Origin: Kitasatospora aureofaciens
GTDB taxonomy: Bacteria; Actinomycetota; Actinomycetes; Streptomycetales; Streptomycetaceae
Length of the DNA: 64,000 nt
Direction: 5' to 3'
Assembly (NCBI GenBank): GCA_000720845.1
Contig: JODU01000001.1
Span: 248,001-312,000 of the forward strand
Within the stretch, counting starts at the first letter, position 1, and every line of letters begins with the position of its first letter. A program made the translations under genes and the position numbers. The notes under the pieces are model-generated. The model was given only the letters and a program-made list of their open reading frames with translations. It made no database searches and was not told the origin of the DNA. This document shows, one piece after another, positions 47,666 through 56,226 of this stretch.

Positions 47666-48556
47666 ATGGCTGCCCAGCACCCTAACGCCCTCACGCCCGC
47701 CCCGTCCCGGACCCCGGACGAAGACCACCCCCACGAGCAGCCACTCGCGGGCGTCGTCCACGACAACGTCCGCCACACCGAGAGCTTCACGGTGGTCGGC
47801 AACCACCTCGTCCAGCACAAGGACCTGTCCCTGCTCGCCATCGGGCTCGCCTGTTACATCCAGTCCGTGCGTCAGGGCACCTCCGTGGACATCAAAACCC
47901 TCGCCGCCCGCTTCCCCGAGGGCCCCACCCGCATCGCCGCCGGGCTGCGCGAGCTGGAGAAGCACGGTTACCTCCAGCGCACGTGTACGCGCACGCCCAC
48001 CGGCCGGATCGTCACCCGTACGGTCTCCCGCAACAGGCCCGGTCACAGCGGCAGCGGCGGCGCACGGGAGACGGCATCCCGCCCTGCCGCCCGGCGCGCG
48101 GCCCAGGAGAAGCCTCCACCGCGAAAGCGTCTCCCCGCCGTGCCCCAGCCGTCGTGTCCCGCCCCCGCGCTCCTCCAGGCGGCCGTCGACGTCCTCACCG
48201 GCCTGCGCCGCCGCGATCCCCGCCTGCTCCTGTCCGCCACCGACGCCGAACACCTCGCCCCGGGCGTCGCCGCCTGGCTGGAGCGCGAGGTCGCCCCCAC
48301 CGCCGTACGGCACGCCCTGACCGAGAACCTGCCCAACGAGCCCTTGGTCCGGCCCGCCGCCTTCCTCGCCCACCGCCTGACCGCCCAGCTGCCGCCCCCA
48401 CCGCCGTTCCGGCCACCGGTCCCGTCGGCCGCCCCTGAGCCCCGGCACCCCCTCCAGACCTGCGACGACTGCGACCGCGCCTTCCGGGGACCGGATCCCG
48501 GCCGCTGCCGCGACTGCCGAACCGATCACCGTCACCCTCACCTGGAGGACGCCTAG
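47666..48556 (+). CDS. HTH-domain protein with C-terminal zinc ribbon
   Basis: The 296-residue protein has a winged-HTH-like region at ~35-110 (FTVVGNHLVQHKDLSLLAIGLACYIQS, VDIKTLAARFPEGPTRIAAGLRELEKHGYLQR), the fold of MarR/DnaD-type helix-turn-helix proteins. A basic Pro-rich linker, a helical segment (ALLQAAVDVLTGLRRRDPRLLLSATDAEHLAPGV...) and a C-terminal Cys4 ribbon (CDDC...CRDC, CxxC-x11-CxxC) follow. An in-frame ATG at 47624 is an alternative start. A small dyad GCCAA-C-TTGGC at 47524-47534 precedes it. The target is unknown. Confidence 0.8.
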   Translation: MAAQHPNALTPAPSRTPDEDHPHEQPLAGVVHDNVRHTESFTVVGNHLVQHKDLSLLAIGLACYIQSVRQGTSVDIKTLAARFPEGPTRIAAGLRELEKHGYLQRTCTRTPTGRIVTRTVSRNRPGHSGSGGARETASRPAARRAAQEKPPPRKRLPAVPQPSCPAPALLQAAVDVLTGLRRRDPRLLLSATDAEHLAPGVAAWLEREVAPTAVRHALTENLPNEPLVRPAAFLAHRLTAQLPPPPPFRPPVPSAAPEPRHPLQTCDDCDRAFRGPDPGRCRDCRTDHRHPHLEDA

Positions 48557-48614
48557 CATGAAGTCGACGATCCTTGCCTGAGCCCGTGGGCACACACGAC
48601 GAGGAGCGAGCGCC

Positions 48615-49226
48615 ATGACCATCGCACCCGACAACACGCAGCAGGGCGCTTCCCACCTCTACCGGGCCATGCGCGACTTCGTGGAGTCCACGGACGGCAC
48701 CCTCCCCGGCAAGTTCGAGATCACCAAAGAGGGAATCGTCCTCGACATGATGTGGCCAGTGCGGCCGCACGAACTCACCGCGCTCCGGCTCCGGAAACGC
48801 CTGGAAAGGGTCATGCCCGAGGAGATCGTGGCGCACACGGGCGAGCCGGATGTCGAGATGGTGCCGGAAGGCATCATGCGCCGCCCCGACATCATGGTGA
48901 TCGCCGAGGCGGACATGGAGGGAGAAGGAGCCTTCGACCCTCGAACGCTCATCGCCGCCGTCGAGATCGTCTCCCGCTCCAACCCGGACAACGACTGGGT
49001 GACCAAGACGCGCGACTACCCCCTCATGGGCGTCCCCGTCTACGCGATCTTCGACCCGCGCACGGGCGAGGGCGCCGTCCTCACCGACATCCACACCACC
49101 CCCGACGGCCCCCGCTACGCCACCCGCAAGGACTTCGTCTACGGCGAGGACGTCACCATCGCCGACTGGACCATCTCGACCCAGAACCTGCCGCTCTACC
49201 AGGAGGAAGGCCAGGACCAGGGGTGA
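48615..49226 (+). CDS. Uma2-family (DUF820) restriction-endonuclease-like protein
   Basis: The 203-residue protein has a PD-(D/E)xK nuclease-like core: RRPDIMVIAEAD (Asp), LIAAVEIVSRSN (Glu) and TKTRDYPLMGVPVYAIFDP (Lys then conserved aromatic/Asp). These are the Uma2 landmarks. Uma2 proteins are very numerous in Streptomyces and cyanobacteria, and their biological role is unknown. The ATG follows GAGGAGCGAGC. It lies 58 bp after the HTH/zinc-ribbon gene on the same strand; a TAGCAT -10 overlapping that gene's stop suggests its own promoter. Confidence 0.9.
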   Translation: MTIAPDNTQQGASHLYRAMRDFVESTDGTLPGKFEITKEGIVLDMMWPVRPHELTALRLRKRLERVMPEEIVAHTGEPDVEMVPEGIMRRPDIMVIAEADMEGEGAFDPRTLIAAVEIVSRSNPDNDWVTKTRDYPLMGVPVYAIFDPRTGEGAVLTDIHTTPDGPRYATRKDFVYGEDVTIADWTISTQNLPLYQEEGQDQG

Positions 49227-49236
49227 AGACGGCGAA

Positions 49237-49272
49237 GGGCCCGGCACCGGAGAGCGATCCGGTGCCGGGCCC
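49237..49272. terminator. Bidirectional terminator between the Uma2 gene and aspS
   Basis: A 15-bp perfect stem (49237-49251 with 49258-49272) has loop GAGCGA. It is 10 bp after the uma2 stop and 20 bp beyond the convergent aspS stop. Confidence 0.85.
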
Positions 49273-49292
49273 CTGTGCGTGCCGTCGGCGGA

Positions 49293-51056
49293 CTACTTCG
49301 GCTGCGGCTTGCGCACCGTCAGGTGCAGCTCCCTCAGCCGGGTCTCGTCCAGCTCGGTCGGGGCGCCCATCATCAGGTCCTGGGCGTTGCCGTTGAGCGG
49401 GAAGGCGATGGTCTCGCGGATGTTGGGCTCGTCGGCCAGCAGCATGACGATGCGGTCGACGCCGGGGGCGATGCCGCCGTGCGGCGGGGCGCCGAAGCGG
49501 AGGGCGCGCAGCATGCCGGCGAACTCGCGCTCGACCGTCTCCGCGTCGTAGCCCGCGATCTCGAAGGCCTTGAGCATGATCTCCGGCTCGTGGTTCCGGA
49601 TGGCGCCGGAGGACAGCTCGACGCCGTTGCAGACGATGTCGTACTGCCAGGCCAGGATGCCCAGCGGGTCCTGGTTCTCCAGGGCGTCCATGCCGCCCTG
49701 CGGCATCGAGAAGGGGTTGTGGGAGAAGTCGATCTTCCCCGTCTCCTCGTCCTTCTCGTACATCGGGAAGTCCACGATCCAGCAGAACCGGAAGACGTTC
49801 TCCTCGAAGTGCCCGGCGCGGCGGGCGGCCTCGACCCGCACCGCGCCCATGATCTTCGAGACCTCGTCGAACTCGCCCGCGCCGAAGAACACCGCGTGGC
49901 CGGGGGCCAGCGAGAGCCGCTTGGTCAGCTCCGCGACGTTCTCCTCGGTGAGGAACTTCGCGATCGGGCCGGACAGCTTGCCGTCCTCGCCGACGCGGAC
50001 CCAGGCCAGGCCCTTGGCGCCCTGCGAGACGGCGTAGTCGCCGAGCTGGTCGAAGAACTTGCGGGGCTGCGCCGAGACGTCCGGGACGGGCAGCGCGCGC
50101 ACGTGCTTGCCGGCGAAGGCCTTGAACTCCGAGCCCTCGAAGACGTCGGTGATGTCGACCAGCTCCAGCTGGGCGCGCAGGTCGGGCTTATCGGAGCCGT
50201 ACTTCAGCATCGCCTCGCGGAACGGGATCCGCGGGAACGGCGAGGTCACGTGGCGGCCGTTGCCGAACTCCTCGAACAGCTCCGTCATGAGCTGCTCGAT
50301 CGGGCGGAAGACGTCCTCCTGCTCGACGAAGCTCATCTCGACGTCGAGCTGGTAGAACTCGCCCGGCGAGCGGTCGGCGCGGGCGTCCTCGTCACGGAAG
50401 CAGGGCGCGATCTGGAAGTACCGGTCGAAGCCCGAGATCATCAGCAGCTGCTTGAACTGCTGCGGCGCCTGGGGCAGCGCGTAGAAGCGGCCCGCGTGCA
50501 GGCGGGAGGGGACCACGAAGTCCCGCGCGCCCTCGGGGGAGGTGGCGGTGAGGATGGGCGTCGCCATCTCGTTGAAGCCGAGGGCGACCATCTTGCTGCG
50601 GATCGCGGAGATGACCGACGTGCGCAGCATGATGTTGCGGTGCATGCGCTCGCGGCGCAGGTCCAGGAAGCGGTACTCCAGGCGCCGCTCCTCGTTGACC
50701 CCGTCCTCGGTGTTGATGGTGAAGGGCAGCGGCTGGGCGGCGCCGAGCAGCTCCACCTCGCCCACCTCGACCTCGACCTCGCCGGTGGGCAGGTCGGGGT
50801 TGATGTTCTCGGCGCCGCGGGAGACGACCCGGCCGTCGACCCGAACGGTCGATTCCTTGGTCAGCTTGTCCAGCGCCTCGTACGCCTCGGTGCCCGGACG
50901 GGCGACGAGCTGCGTGATGCCGTAGTGATCGCGCAGATCGATGAAGAGGATGCCGCCCAGGTCGCGCCGATTGTGCAGCCAGCCACTCAGCCGGACGTCG
51001 GTGCCGACGTCAGAGGAGCGGAGCTCGCCGCAGGTGTGGGACCTGTACCGATGCAT
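49293..51056 (-). CDS. aspS: Aspartyl-tRNA synthetase
   Basis: The 587-residue bacterial-type AspRS has an N-terminal OB-fold anticodon domain (RYRSHTCGELRSSDVGTDVRLSGWLHNRRDLGGILFIDLRD in the first 45 residues). Class II motif 2 follows (FKQLLMISGFDRYFQIAPCFRDEDARADR). The GAD insertion domain is at ~285-400, then motif 3 (GGIAPGVDRIVMLLADEPNIRETIAFP) near 525-560. It charges tRNA-Asp; many actinobacterial versions also mischarge tRNA-Asn for GatCAB, which cannot be decided here. The ATG at 51056 has only a weak ribosome site. A parS site lies 43 bp upstream. Confidence 0.97.
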   Translation of the reverse strand: MHRYRSHTCGELRSSDVGTDVRLSGWLHNRRDLGGILFIDLRDHYGITQLVARPGTEAYEALDKLTKESTVRVDGRVVSRGAENINPDLPTGEVEVEVGEVELLGAAQPLPFTINTEDGVNEERRLEYRFLDLRRERMHRNIMLRTSVISAIRSKMVALGFNEMATPILTATSPEGARDFVVPSRLHAGRFYALPQAPQQFKQLLMISGFDRYFQIAPCFRDEDARADRSPGEFYQLDVEMSFVEQEDVFRPIEQLMTELFEEFGNGRHVTSPFPRIPFREAMLKYGSDKPDLRAQLELVDITDVFEGSEFKAFAGKHVRALPVPDVSAQPRKFFDQLGDYAVSQGAKGLAWVRVGEDGKLSGPIAKFLTEENVAELTKRLSLAPGHAVFFGAGEFDEVSKIMGAVRVEAARRAGHFEENVFRFCWIVDFPMYEKDEETGKIDFSHNPFSMPQGGMDALENQDPLGILAWQYDIVCNGVELSSGAIRNHEPEIMLKAFEIAGYDAETVEREFAGMLRALRFGAPPHGGIAPGVDRIVMLLADEPNIRETIAFPLNGNAQDLMMGAPTELDETRLRELHLTVRKPQPK

Positions 51057-51098
51057 CGTCGTTCATCCAGCCTTCGCGGATCGGGGAAGTTGTTTCGC

Positions 51099-51112
51099 GT
51101 TTCACGTGAAAC
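51099..51112. other. parS centromere site (ParB binding)
   Basis: GTTTCACGTGAAAC is a perfect 14-bp palindrome identical to the Streptomyces parS core. It is embedded in a larger symmetric context (GTTGTTTC upstream and GAAACAAC downstream). It lies between aspS and the divergent signalling gene. In Streptomyces ~20 such sites cluster around oriC, so this anchors the window near the origin. Confidence 0.92.
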
Positions 51113-51262
51113 AACCCCAGCGTACCGGGCAGCCGGGGCTGCCCTCCTCCCCATTGACGCCCCACGGGCCCGCCACGAGCCCGCCGTCGGTATGCTCCCG
51201 GCCCGCTCCGGCGCCCCGGCGAGCGGTGGCAGCGTCCGACGACCTCTTCTTAAAGTGGGGCA

Positions 51263-53434
51263 ATGCGCACTGGTGAGCCCCTGCCCGAGGTGGGGGACGT
51301 CCTCGCCTCCCTCGCGACCGGACTGTGGCACTGGGACACCGCCACGGGTGAGGTCCAGGTGGACGCGGAGGCCGCCCGCCTGCTCGGGCTGCCCGCGGAA
51401 CGGGCCTGCCTCAGGGAGGCGCAGGTGAGGGCCCGGCTGCATCCGGTGGACTGGAACGAGATCACCGGCGTGGTCCAGCTCGCCGTCGCCGAGGGCACCC
51501 TCGCCGAGGTCCGGATCCGGATCATGGACGAGTACGGCCATGTCGTCCGGGTCGTACGCAGCCGCTCCAAGCCCTCCTTCGACCGCGAACGCAAGGCGTA
51601 CGACCTGATCGGCACCCTTCAGGAGGTCGCCGAGCCGCGGCCGGGCACGCCCGCCGGGCGCAGCGCGGTCACCGGCGAGTGGCGCCGCTCGCGGGAGGCC
51701 TTCCTGCTGGACGCGGGCCGGGCACTGGCCGAGGCGCGGTCCACCGAGGAGGTGCTGCGGGTGGCGGCCGGGCTGTCGATGCCGGGCTTCTCCCCGGACG
51801 GCCTCGCGGTCTTCGGGATCTCGGGCGACCGCCTCACCGTCATCGGCCACCACGGGCAGCCGGCGAACGAGGCCAACCCGTTCGTGGACATGTCCCTGGA
51901 CACCCCCTACCCGGCGGCGGAGGTGGTCCGCACCGGCCGCGCGGTCTACCTCTCCTCCCCGCAGCAGTACCGGTCCCGCTACCCCATGACGTGGTCGCTC
52001 GCCGAGCGCTTCGGCCGCCGCTCCTGGGCCTATCTGCCGCTGACCGTGGCGGGCCGCACGATGGGCGCCTGGATGGCCGCCTTCGCCTATCCGGTCGCCT
52101 TCACGCCGGACGAGCGCTCCGTGCTGACCACGGTGGCTCGGATGCTGGCCCAGGCCCTGTCCCGGGCGGGCGCCGCGGAGAACCAGCGGGAGCTGACCGA
52201 GGGGCTGCAACGCTCGCTGCTGCCCATGCTCGGCCCGGAGATCCCCGGCATGGACATCGCCGCCCGCTACGTCCCCACCGGCGGCGGCCTCCAGGTCGGC
52301 GGCGACTGGTACGACATGATCCCGCTGCCCGGGGGCCGCTTCGCCCTGGTGATCGGCGACGTCCAGGGGCACGACGTGCGCGCGGCCGGGCTGATGGGCC
52401 AGCTGCGAATCGCCCTGCGCGCCTACGCCTCCGAGGGCCACCGCCCCGACGCGGTGCTCGCCCGCGCCTCCCACTTCTTCCACGGCCTCGCCGCCTCCGA
52501 GCACGACCCGGGCGACCTGCGCTTCGCGACCTGCTACTACGCCGAGGTGGACCCCGCCACCGGCACCGTGGAGAGCGCCCGCGCGGGGCACCTGGACCCG
52601 GTGGTGCGCATGGCCGACGGGACGGCGCTGATCCTCGCCACGGCGGGCGGGCTGCCGCTGGGCATCGACCCGGACTCCGACTACCCGACGACGCGGCTCG
52701 CCCTGGAGCCCGGGGACACCCTGATGCTGTGCACGGACGGCCTGGTCGAGACCGGCGGCCATGATCTCCAGAGCGGCTGGCACCGGCTGCGCGTGATCCT
52801 GGAGGAGCACACGGGGGGCCTGGAGGAACTGGCCGACGCGCTGGTAGGGGCCGTGCACGGCCCCTCCTCGCACCACACCGTCGGCCCGCTGTCCGACCGC
52901 CGGGAGGACGACATCGCGCTGGTCCTGCTGTGCCGGCAGGGCGAGGGCTGCGGCTGCGGCGAGAGCACCGTGACCCACGCACCGGTGCGCCGCACGATGC
53001 TGTCGGTCGCCCAGTCCGAGCCCGCCCGGATCGCCACCGCCCGGCAGCACCTGCGCGACCTGCTGCACGACTGGCCGGTCGAGGAGCAGCGGGACGCGGC
53101 GGTCCTGCTGCTCTCCGAGATGCTGACGAACGTCCTCGTCCACACCGACACCGACGCCCTGCTCGTCGCCGAGGTCGCCGGGGAGCCGGGCGAGCGGCGG
53201 ATCCGGGTGGAGGTCACCGACAACGGCGACGACCTCCCGCACAAGCGCAGGCCGGGGGAGATGGCGTCCTCCGGACGCGGGCTGATGCTGGTCGAACTGC
53301 TCGCGGACGCCTGGGGCGTCGCCCCGCGCGGCGAGGGCAAGAGCATCTGGTACGAGCTCTACGAGTCCCCGGCCCCGGAGGACGGCGCCGGTCCCGCGGC
53401 CGGCCCGGACGCCCTGGAGCTCGAAGCCCCGTAG
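51263..53434 (+). CDS. PAS-GAF-SpoIIE phosphatase with C-terminal HATPase (RsbW-like) domain
   Basis: The 723-residue signalling protein has a PAS-type domain at ~8-125 (TGLWHWDTATGEVQVDAEAARLLGL) and a GAF domain at ~150-310. A SpoIIE/PP2C domain follows at ~325-560 (VGGDWYDMIPLPGGRFALVIGDVQGHDVRAAGLMGQLR; TDGLVETGG; REDDIALVLL). The anti-sigma-type HATPase is at ~585-705 (SEMLTNVLVHTDTDA, VTDNGDDLP, SSGRGLMLVELLADAWG). Phosphatase and kinase activities of a partner-switching module are thus on one chain. The soluble, multi-sensor layout is typical of Streptomyces stress regulators. Its 3' end overlaps the convergent permease gene by 76 bp. Confidence 0.94.
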   Translation: MRTGEPLPEVGDVLASLATGLWHWDTATGEVQVDAEAARLLGLPAERACLREAQVRARLHPVDWNEITGVVQLAVAEGTLAEVRIRIMDEYGHVVRVVRSRSKPSFDRERKAYDLIGTLQEVAEPRPGTPAGRSAVTGEWRRSREAFLLDAGRALAEARSTEEVLRVAAGLSMPGFSPDGLAVFGISGDRLTVIGHHGQPANEANPFVDMSLDTPYPAAEVVRTGRAVYLSSPQQYRSRYPMTWSLAERFGRRSWAYLPLTVAGRTMGAWMAAFAYPVAFTPDERSVLTTVARMLAQALSRAGAAENQRELTEGLQRSLLPMLGPEIPGMDIAARYVPTGGGLQVGGDWYDMIPLPGGRFALVIGDVQGHDVRAAGLMGQLRIALRAYASEGHRPDAVLARASHFFHGLAASEHDPGDLRFATCYYAEVDPATGTVESARAGHLDPVVRMADGTALILATAGGLPLGIDPDSDYPTTRLALEPGDTLMLCTDGLVETGGHDLQSGWHRLRVILEEHTGGLEELADALVGAVHGPSSHHTVGPLSDRREDDIALVLLCRQGEGCGCGESTVTHAPVRRTMLSVAQSEPARIATARQHLRDLLHDWPVEEQRDAAVLLLSEMLTNVLVHTDTDALLVAEVAGEPGERRIRVEVTDNGDDLPHKRRPGEMASSGRGLMLVELLADAWGVAPRGEGKSIWYELYESPAPEDGAGPAAGPDALELEAP

Positions 53435-54450
53435 CGTCCCTGCAACTCGTGCACGACCCCGAACGCCGCCGCGGTCAGCGGCACGGCGAGGAGCATCCCC
53501 AGGATGCCCGCCACCGACGCCCCCGCGGTGAGCGCCAGCAGCACGACGGCCGGGTGCATCTGCACCGTCCGGCTCTGGATCATCGGCTGGAGCACGTGTC
53601 CCTCCAGCACCTGCACGGCCAGCACCACGCCCAGGGCCCACAGCGCGATGACGAACCCCCGGTCGGCCAGCGCCACCAGCACGGCGACGGCCCCGGAGAT
53701 GAACGCGCCGAGGTAGGGGATGTAGGCGCCGACGAAGACCAGCGCCCCGAGCCCGACCGCGCCGGGGACGCGCAGGACGAGCAGCCCGACGGTGATGCAG
53801 AGCGCGTCGATGAGGGCGATCAGGGTCGTGCCCCGCATGAAGCCCTCGACGGCCCCGAAGGCCCGCCGGGCCACGGCCTCGACCGTGTCGGCGGCGCCGG
53901 ACGGGGCGAGGGCGCGCACGGTGGTGACGGCGCGGTCGGAGTCGCGCAGGAAGAAGAAGACGAGCAGCAGGGCGAGCACCGCCATGGCCAGCATCTCGCC
54001 GACGACGCTGATCCCGGTCACCACACCGGAGGCAGCAGTACCGCCGAACTTGCCCAGCAGCTCGCGCGCGTTGGAGGCCACGTCGTCCAGCGAGGTCCCG
54101 GCGGCGCCGAAGTGGTCGGCGACACCCCTGGCCGCGTCCCGCAGCGAGGCGACGATCTGGTCGCCGGTCTCCACGAGCGCGGAGACCACGATGTACACGG
54201 CCCCGCCGACCACGGCCAGCACGGCCACACAGGTCAGCCCGGCGGCCAGCGAGCGCTGCACATGGGCCTTCACCAGCCGCACGTGCAGCGGCCGGAGCAG
54301 GGCGGTGCCGAGCAGCGCGAGCAGCGCCGGCGTCACCGCGGTGCGGAACTCGACGCAGAGCCGGATCGCGACGTAGACGACACCGCTGGCGAGCAGGACG
54401 ACGGCGCACCAGGCGGCGAACCGGCGCACCGGACCGGGGAGCAGCTGCAC
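53359..54450 (-). CDS. AI-2E-family (PerM/UPF0118) permease
   Basis: The 363-residue polytopic protein has eight hydrophobic segments in the family pattern: pairs at ~12-55, one at ~70-92, a soluble region with GDQIVASLRDAARGVADHFG, a helix with VGEMLAMAVLALLLVFFFLRDSD (~170-195), and four C-terminal helices including VGAYIPYLGAFISG and VLEGHVLQPMIQSRTVQMHP. The PxxQ/HP-region motif is diagnostic. Substrates of this family vary (AI-2, Na+/H+). The C-terminal tail (Ser/Gly/Pro-rich) overlaps the end of the upstream convergent gene. Confidence 0.92.
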   Translation of the reverse strand: MQLLPGPVRRFAAWCAVVLLASGVVYVAIRLCVEFRTAVTPALLALLGTALLRPLHVRLVKAHVQRSLAAGLTCVAVLAVVGGAVYIVVSALVETGDQIVASLRDAARGVADHFGAAGTSLDDVASNARELLGKFGGTAASGVVTGISVVGEMLAMAVLALLLVFFFLRDSDRAVTTVRALAPSGAADTVEAVARRAFGAVEGFMRGTTLIALIDALCITVGLLVLRVPGAVGLGALVFVGAYIPYLGAFISGAVAVLVALADRGFVIALWALGVVLAVQVLEGHVLQPMIQSRTVQMHPAVVLLALTAGASVAGILGMLLAVPLTAAAFGVVHELQGRYGASSSRASGPAAGPAPSSGAGDS

Positions 54451-54515
54451 GCCTCCACCCGATCACGCACCGGGCGGGCTGTCCTGTGCGGACGGCCCGC
54501 CCGGGTGACGCGCTG

Positions 54516-55493
54516 TCAGGCTCCGGGGCCCTCGCCCGACATGCCGTGCACGGCCGGGACGGTGCCGAGGCGGCCCTTCTGGAAGTCCTCGAAGGCCTGC
54601 ATCAGCTCGTCCTTGGTGTTCATCACGAACGGGCCGTAGTGGGCCATCGGCTCCCGGATCGGCCGGCCGCCGAGCAGTACGACCTCCAGGTCCGGGGTGT
54701 GCGAGTCCTGCTTCTCGTCCGCGCGGACGGTCAGCGAGCCACCCGCGCCGAAGACGGCGGTCTGCCCGAGGTGGACCGGACGCCGCTCGGCGCCCACGGA
54801 CCCGCGCCCGGCCATGACGTACGCCAGGCCGTTGAAGTCCTCCCGCCAGGGCAGGGTGACCTCGGCGCCCGGTGCGAGCGTCGCGTGGACCATGGTGATC
54901 GGCGTGTGCGTGATGCCGGGGCCGTCGTGCCCGTCCAGCTCACCGGCGATGACGCGCAGCAGCGCGCCGCCGTCGGGGGAGGTGAGCAGCTGGACGCTGC
55001 CGCTGCGGATGTCCTGGTAGCGGGGGGCCATCATCTTGTCCTTGGCCGGCAGGTTCACCCACAGCTGGAGCCCGTGGAAGAGGCCGCCGGACATCACCAG
55101 CTGCTCCGGCGGCGCCTCGATGTGCAGCAGGCCGGAGCCCGCCGTCATCCACTGGGTGTCTCCGTTGGTGATGGTGCCGCCGCCACCGTTGGAGTCCTGG
55201 TGGTCGAAGATCCCGTCGACGATGTAGGTGACGGTCTCGAAGCCGCGGTGCGGGTGCCAGGGGGTGCCCTTGGGCTCGCCCGGCGCGTACTCCACCTCAC
55301 CCATCTGGTCCATCATGATGAACGGGTCGAGGTGGCGGTAGTTGATCCCGGCGAACGCGCGGCGCACCGGGAAGCCCTCGCCCTCGAAACCGCTGGGCGC
55401 GGTCGTGACGGTGAGCACGGGACGTGCGACGGCGTCGGCGGGCGCGGATACGCGGGGCAGCGTCAACGGGTTCTCGACGGTCACGGCGGGCAT
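54516..55493 (-). CDS. Pirin-family protein
   Basis: The 325-residue bicupin has metal-binding HPHRGFETVTYIVDG (two His) and LLHIEAPPE (His, Glu), the standard pirin iron site. The conserved GLQLWVNLPAKDKM and PITMVHATLAPGAEVTLP lie in the second half. Pirins act as quercetinases, redox-sensitive co-regulators or, in Streptomyces, influence central carbon flux and beta-oxidation. The ATG has GAGGAGG upstream. It is monocistronic by position. A FadE5-like beta-oxidation gene lies ~0.7 kb away on the other strand. Confidence 0.94.
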   Translation of the reverse strand: MPAVTVENPLTLPRVSAPADAVARPVLTVTTAPSGFEGEGFPVRRAFAGINYRHLDPFIMMDQMGEVEYAPGEPKGTPWHPHRGFETVTYIVDGIFDHQDSNGGGGTITNGDTQWMTAGSGLLHIEAPPEQLVMSGGLFHGLQLWVNLPAKDKMMAPRYQDIRSGSVQLLTSPDGGALLRVIAGELDGHDGPGITHTPITMVHATLAPGAEVTLPWREDFNGLAYVMAGRGSVGAERRPVHLGQTAVFGAGGSLTVRADEKQDSHTPDLEVVLLGGRPIREPMAHYGPFVMNTKDELMQAFEDFQKGRLGTVPAVHGMSGEGPGA

Positions 55494-55562
55494 GTCGACC
55501 TCCTCGGGCGGCGTACGCCCACTTTAGTTGAGCATTGAACTTCTTGCCACCTGGAACCACGA

Positions 55563-55590
55563 GAGCCCGGAGGGCATTCCCTCCGGGCTC
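55563..55590. terminator. Terminator downstream of the sseB-like gene
   Basis: A 12-bp perfect stem GAGCCCGGAGGG/CCCTCCGGGCTC with loop CATT begins 22 bp after the sseB-like stop (minus strand) and lies upstream of pirin. Confidence 0.75.
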
Positions 55591-55612
55591 ACGAGCATCC
55601 GTCCGGCGGCGT

Positions 55613-56077
55613 CTAGCCGTACATGCGGCGCATGGCGAAATCGACCATCTGTTCGACGGCTTTCGCGTCGAACACCATCCGGTGCTCGCCCTCCATGTCC
55701 AGGACGAAGCCGTAGCCGGTCGGCAGCAGGTCGATCACCTCCGCACCGGTGATCACGAAGTACTTCGACTCCTTGCCCGCGTAGCGGCGCAGCTCCTTCA
55801 GGCCGGTGAACATGGGGATCACCGGCTGCTGGGTGTTGTGCAGCGCGAGGAAGCCGGGGTTGTCGCCGCGGGGGCAGTAGACCTTCGAGGTCGCGAAGAT
55901 CTGCTGGAAGTCCTCGGCGGACATCTGGCCGGTGGTGAAGGCGCGCACCGCGTCCGCGAGCGAGGGCGGGGACGGCTCGGGGTACAGCGGCGGCTGCTGC
56001 CCGTATCCGCCGCCCATCGGCTGCTGCGGCGGGGCGTACTGCTGCTGCTGGCCCGCGGTCTGGTCGTAGCCGTACAT
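55613..56077 (-). CDS. SseB-family protein
   Basis: The 154-residue protein has a Gln/Pro/Tyr/Gly-rich N-terminal ~35 residues (like many Streptomyces disordered tails). An SseB N-terminal domain follows: FTTGQMSAEDFQQIFATSKVYCPRGDNPGFLALHNTQQPVIPMFTGLKELRRYAGKE, then TGAEVIDLLPTGYGFVLDMEGEHRMVFDAKAVEQM. In relatives SseB domains occur alone or in type VII-related or sulfur contexts without a settled function. The promoter region, with GTAACGA repeats, is shared with the divergent dehydrogenase. Confidence 0.9.
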   Translation of the reverse strand: MYGYDQTAGQQQQYAPPQQPMGGGYGQQPPLYPEPSPPSLADAVRAFTTGQMSAEDFQQIFATSKVYCPRGDNPGFLALHNTQQPVIPMFTGLKELRRYAGKESKYFVITGAEVIDLLPTGYGFVLDMEGEHRMVFDAKAVEQMVDFAMRRMYG

Positions 56078-56086
56078 GCCGCACAG

Positions 56087-56149
56087 CGTAACGAGTAACG
56101 AGTCACAGATGGGCGGCTCGGGGTTGCTTCTTATTACCGACGGGTAGCA
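56087..56149. promoter_or_regulatory. Divergent promoter region with GTAACGA repeats and a TAGCAT -10
   Basis: GTAACGA is repeated twice and followed by GTCAC (56087-56105), just upstream of the sseB-like start. TTGCTT (56123-56128) and TAGCAT (56144-56149) make a promoter for the acyl-CoA dehydrogenase. The dyad TACC-GAC-GGGTA between them is a possible operator for a fatty-acid regulator. This is positional evidence only. Confidence 0.45.
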
Positions 56150-56226
56150 TCATCGGAGCTACTAGTTGGTACGTGTACGGATGCGAGGAGCGAGTGCCTC
56201 GCCGATCTCTCAACGGAGCCGTCGCC

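Noticed and set aside
50987..54466. 1159-codon minus-strand ORF across the signalling gene
   Set aside because: It is repetitive Gly/Arg/Ala/Val/Gln text without domains, opposite a clearly real PAS-GAF-SpoIIE-HATPase gene.
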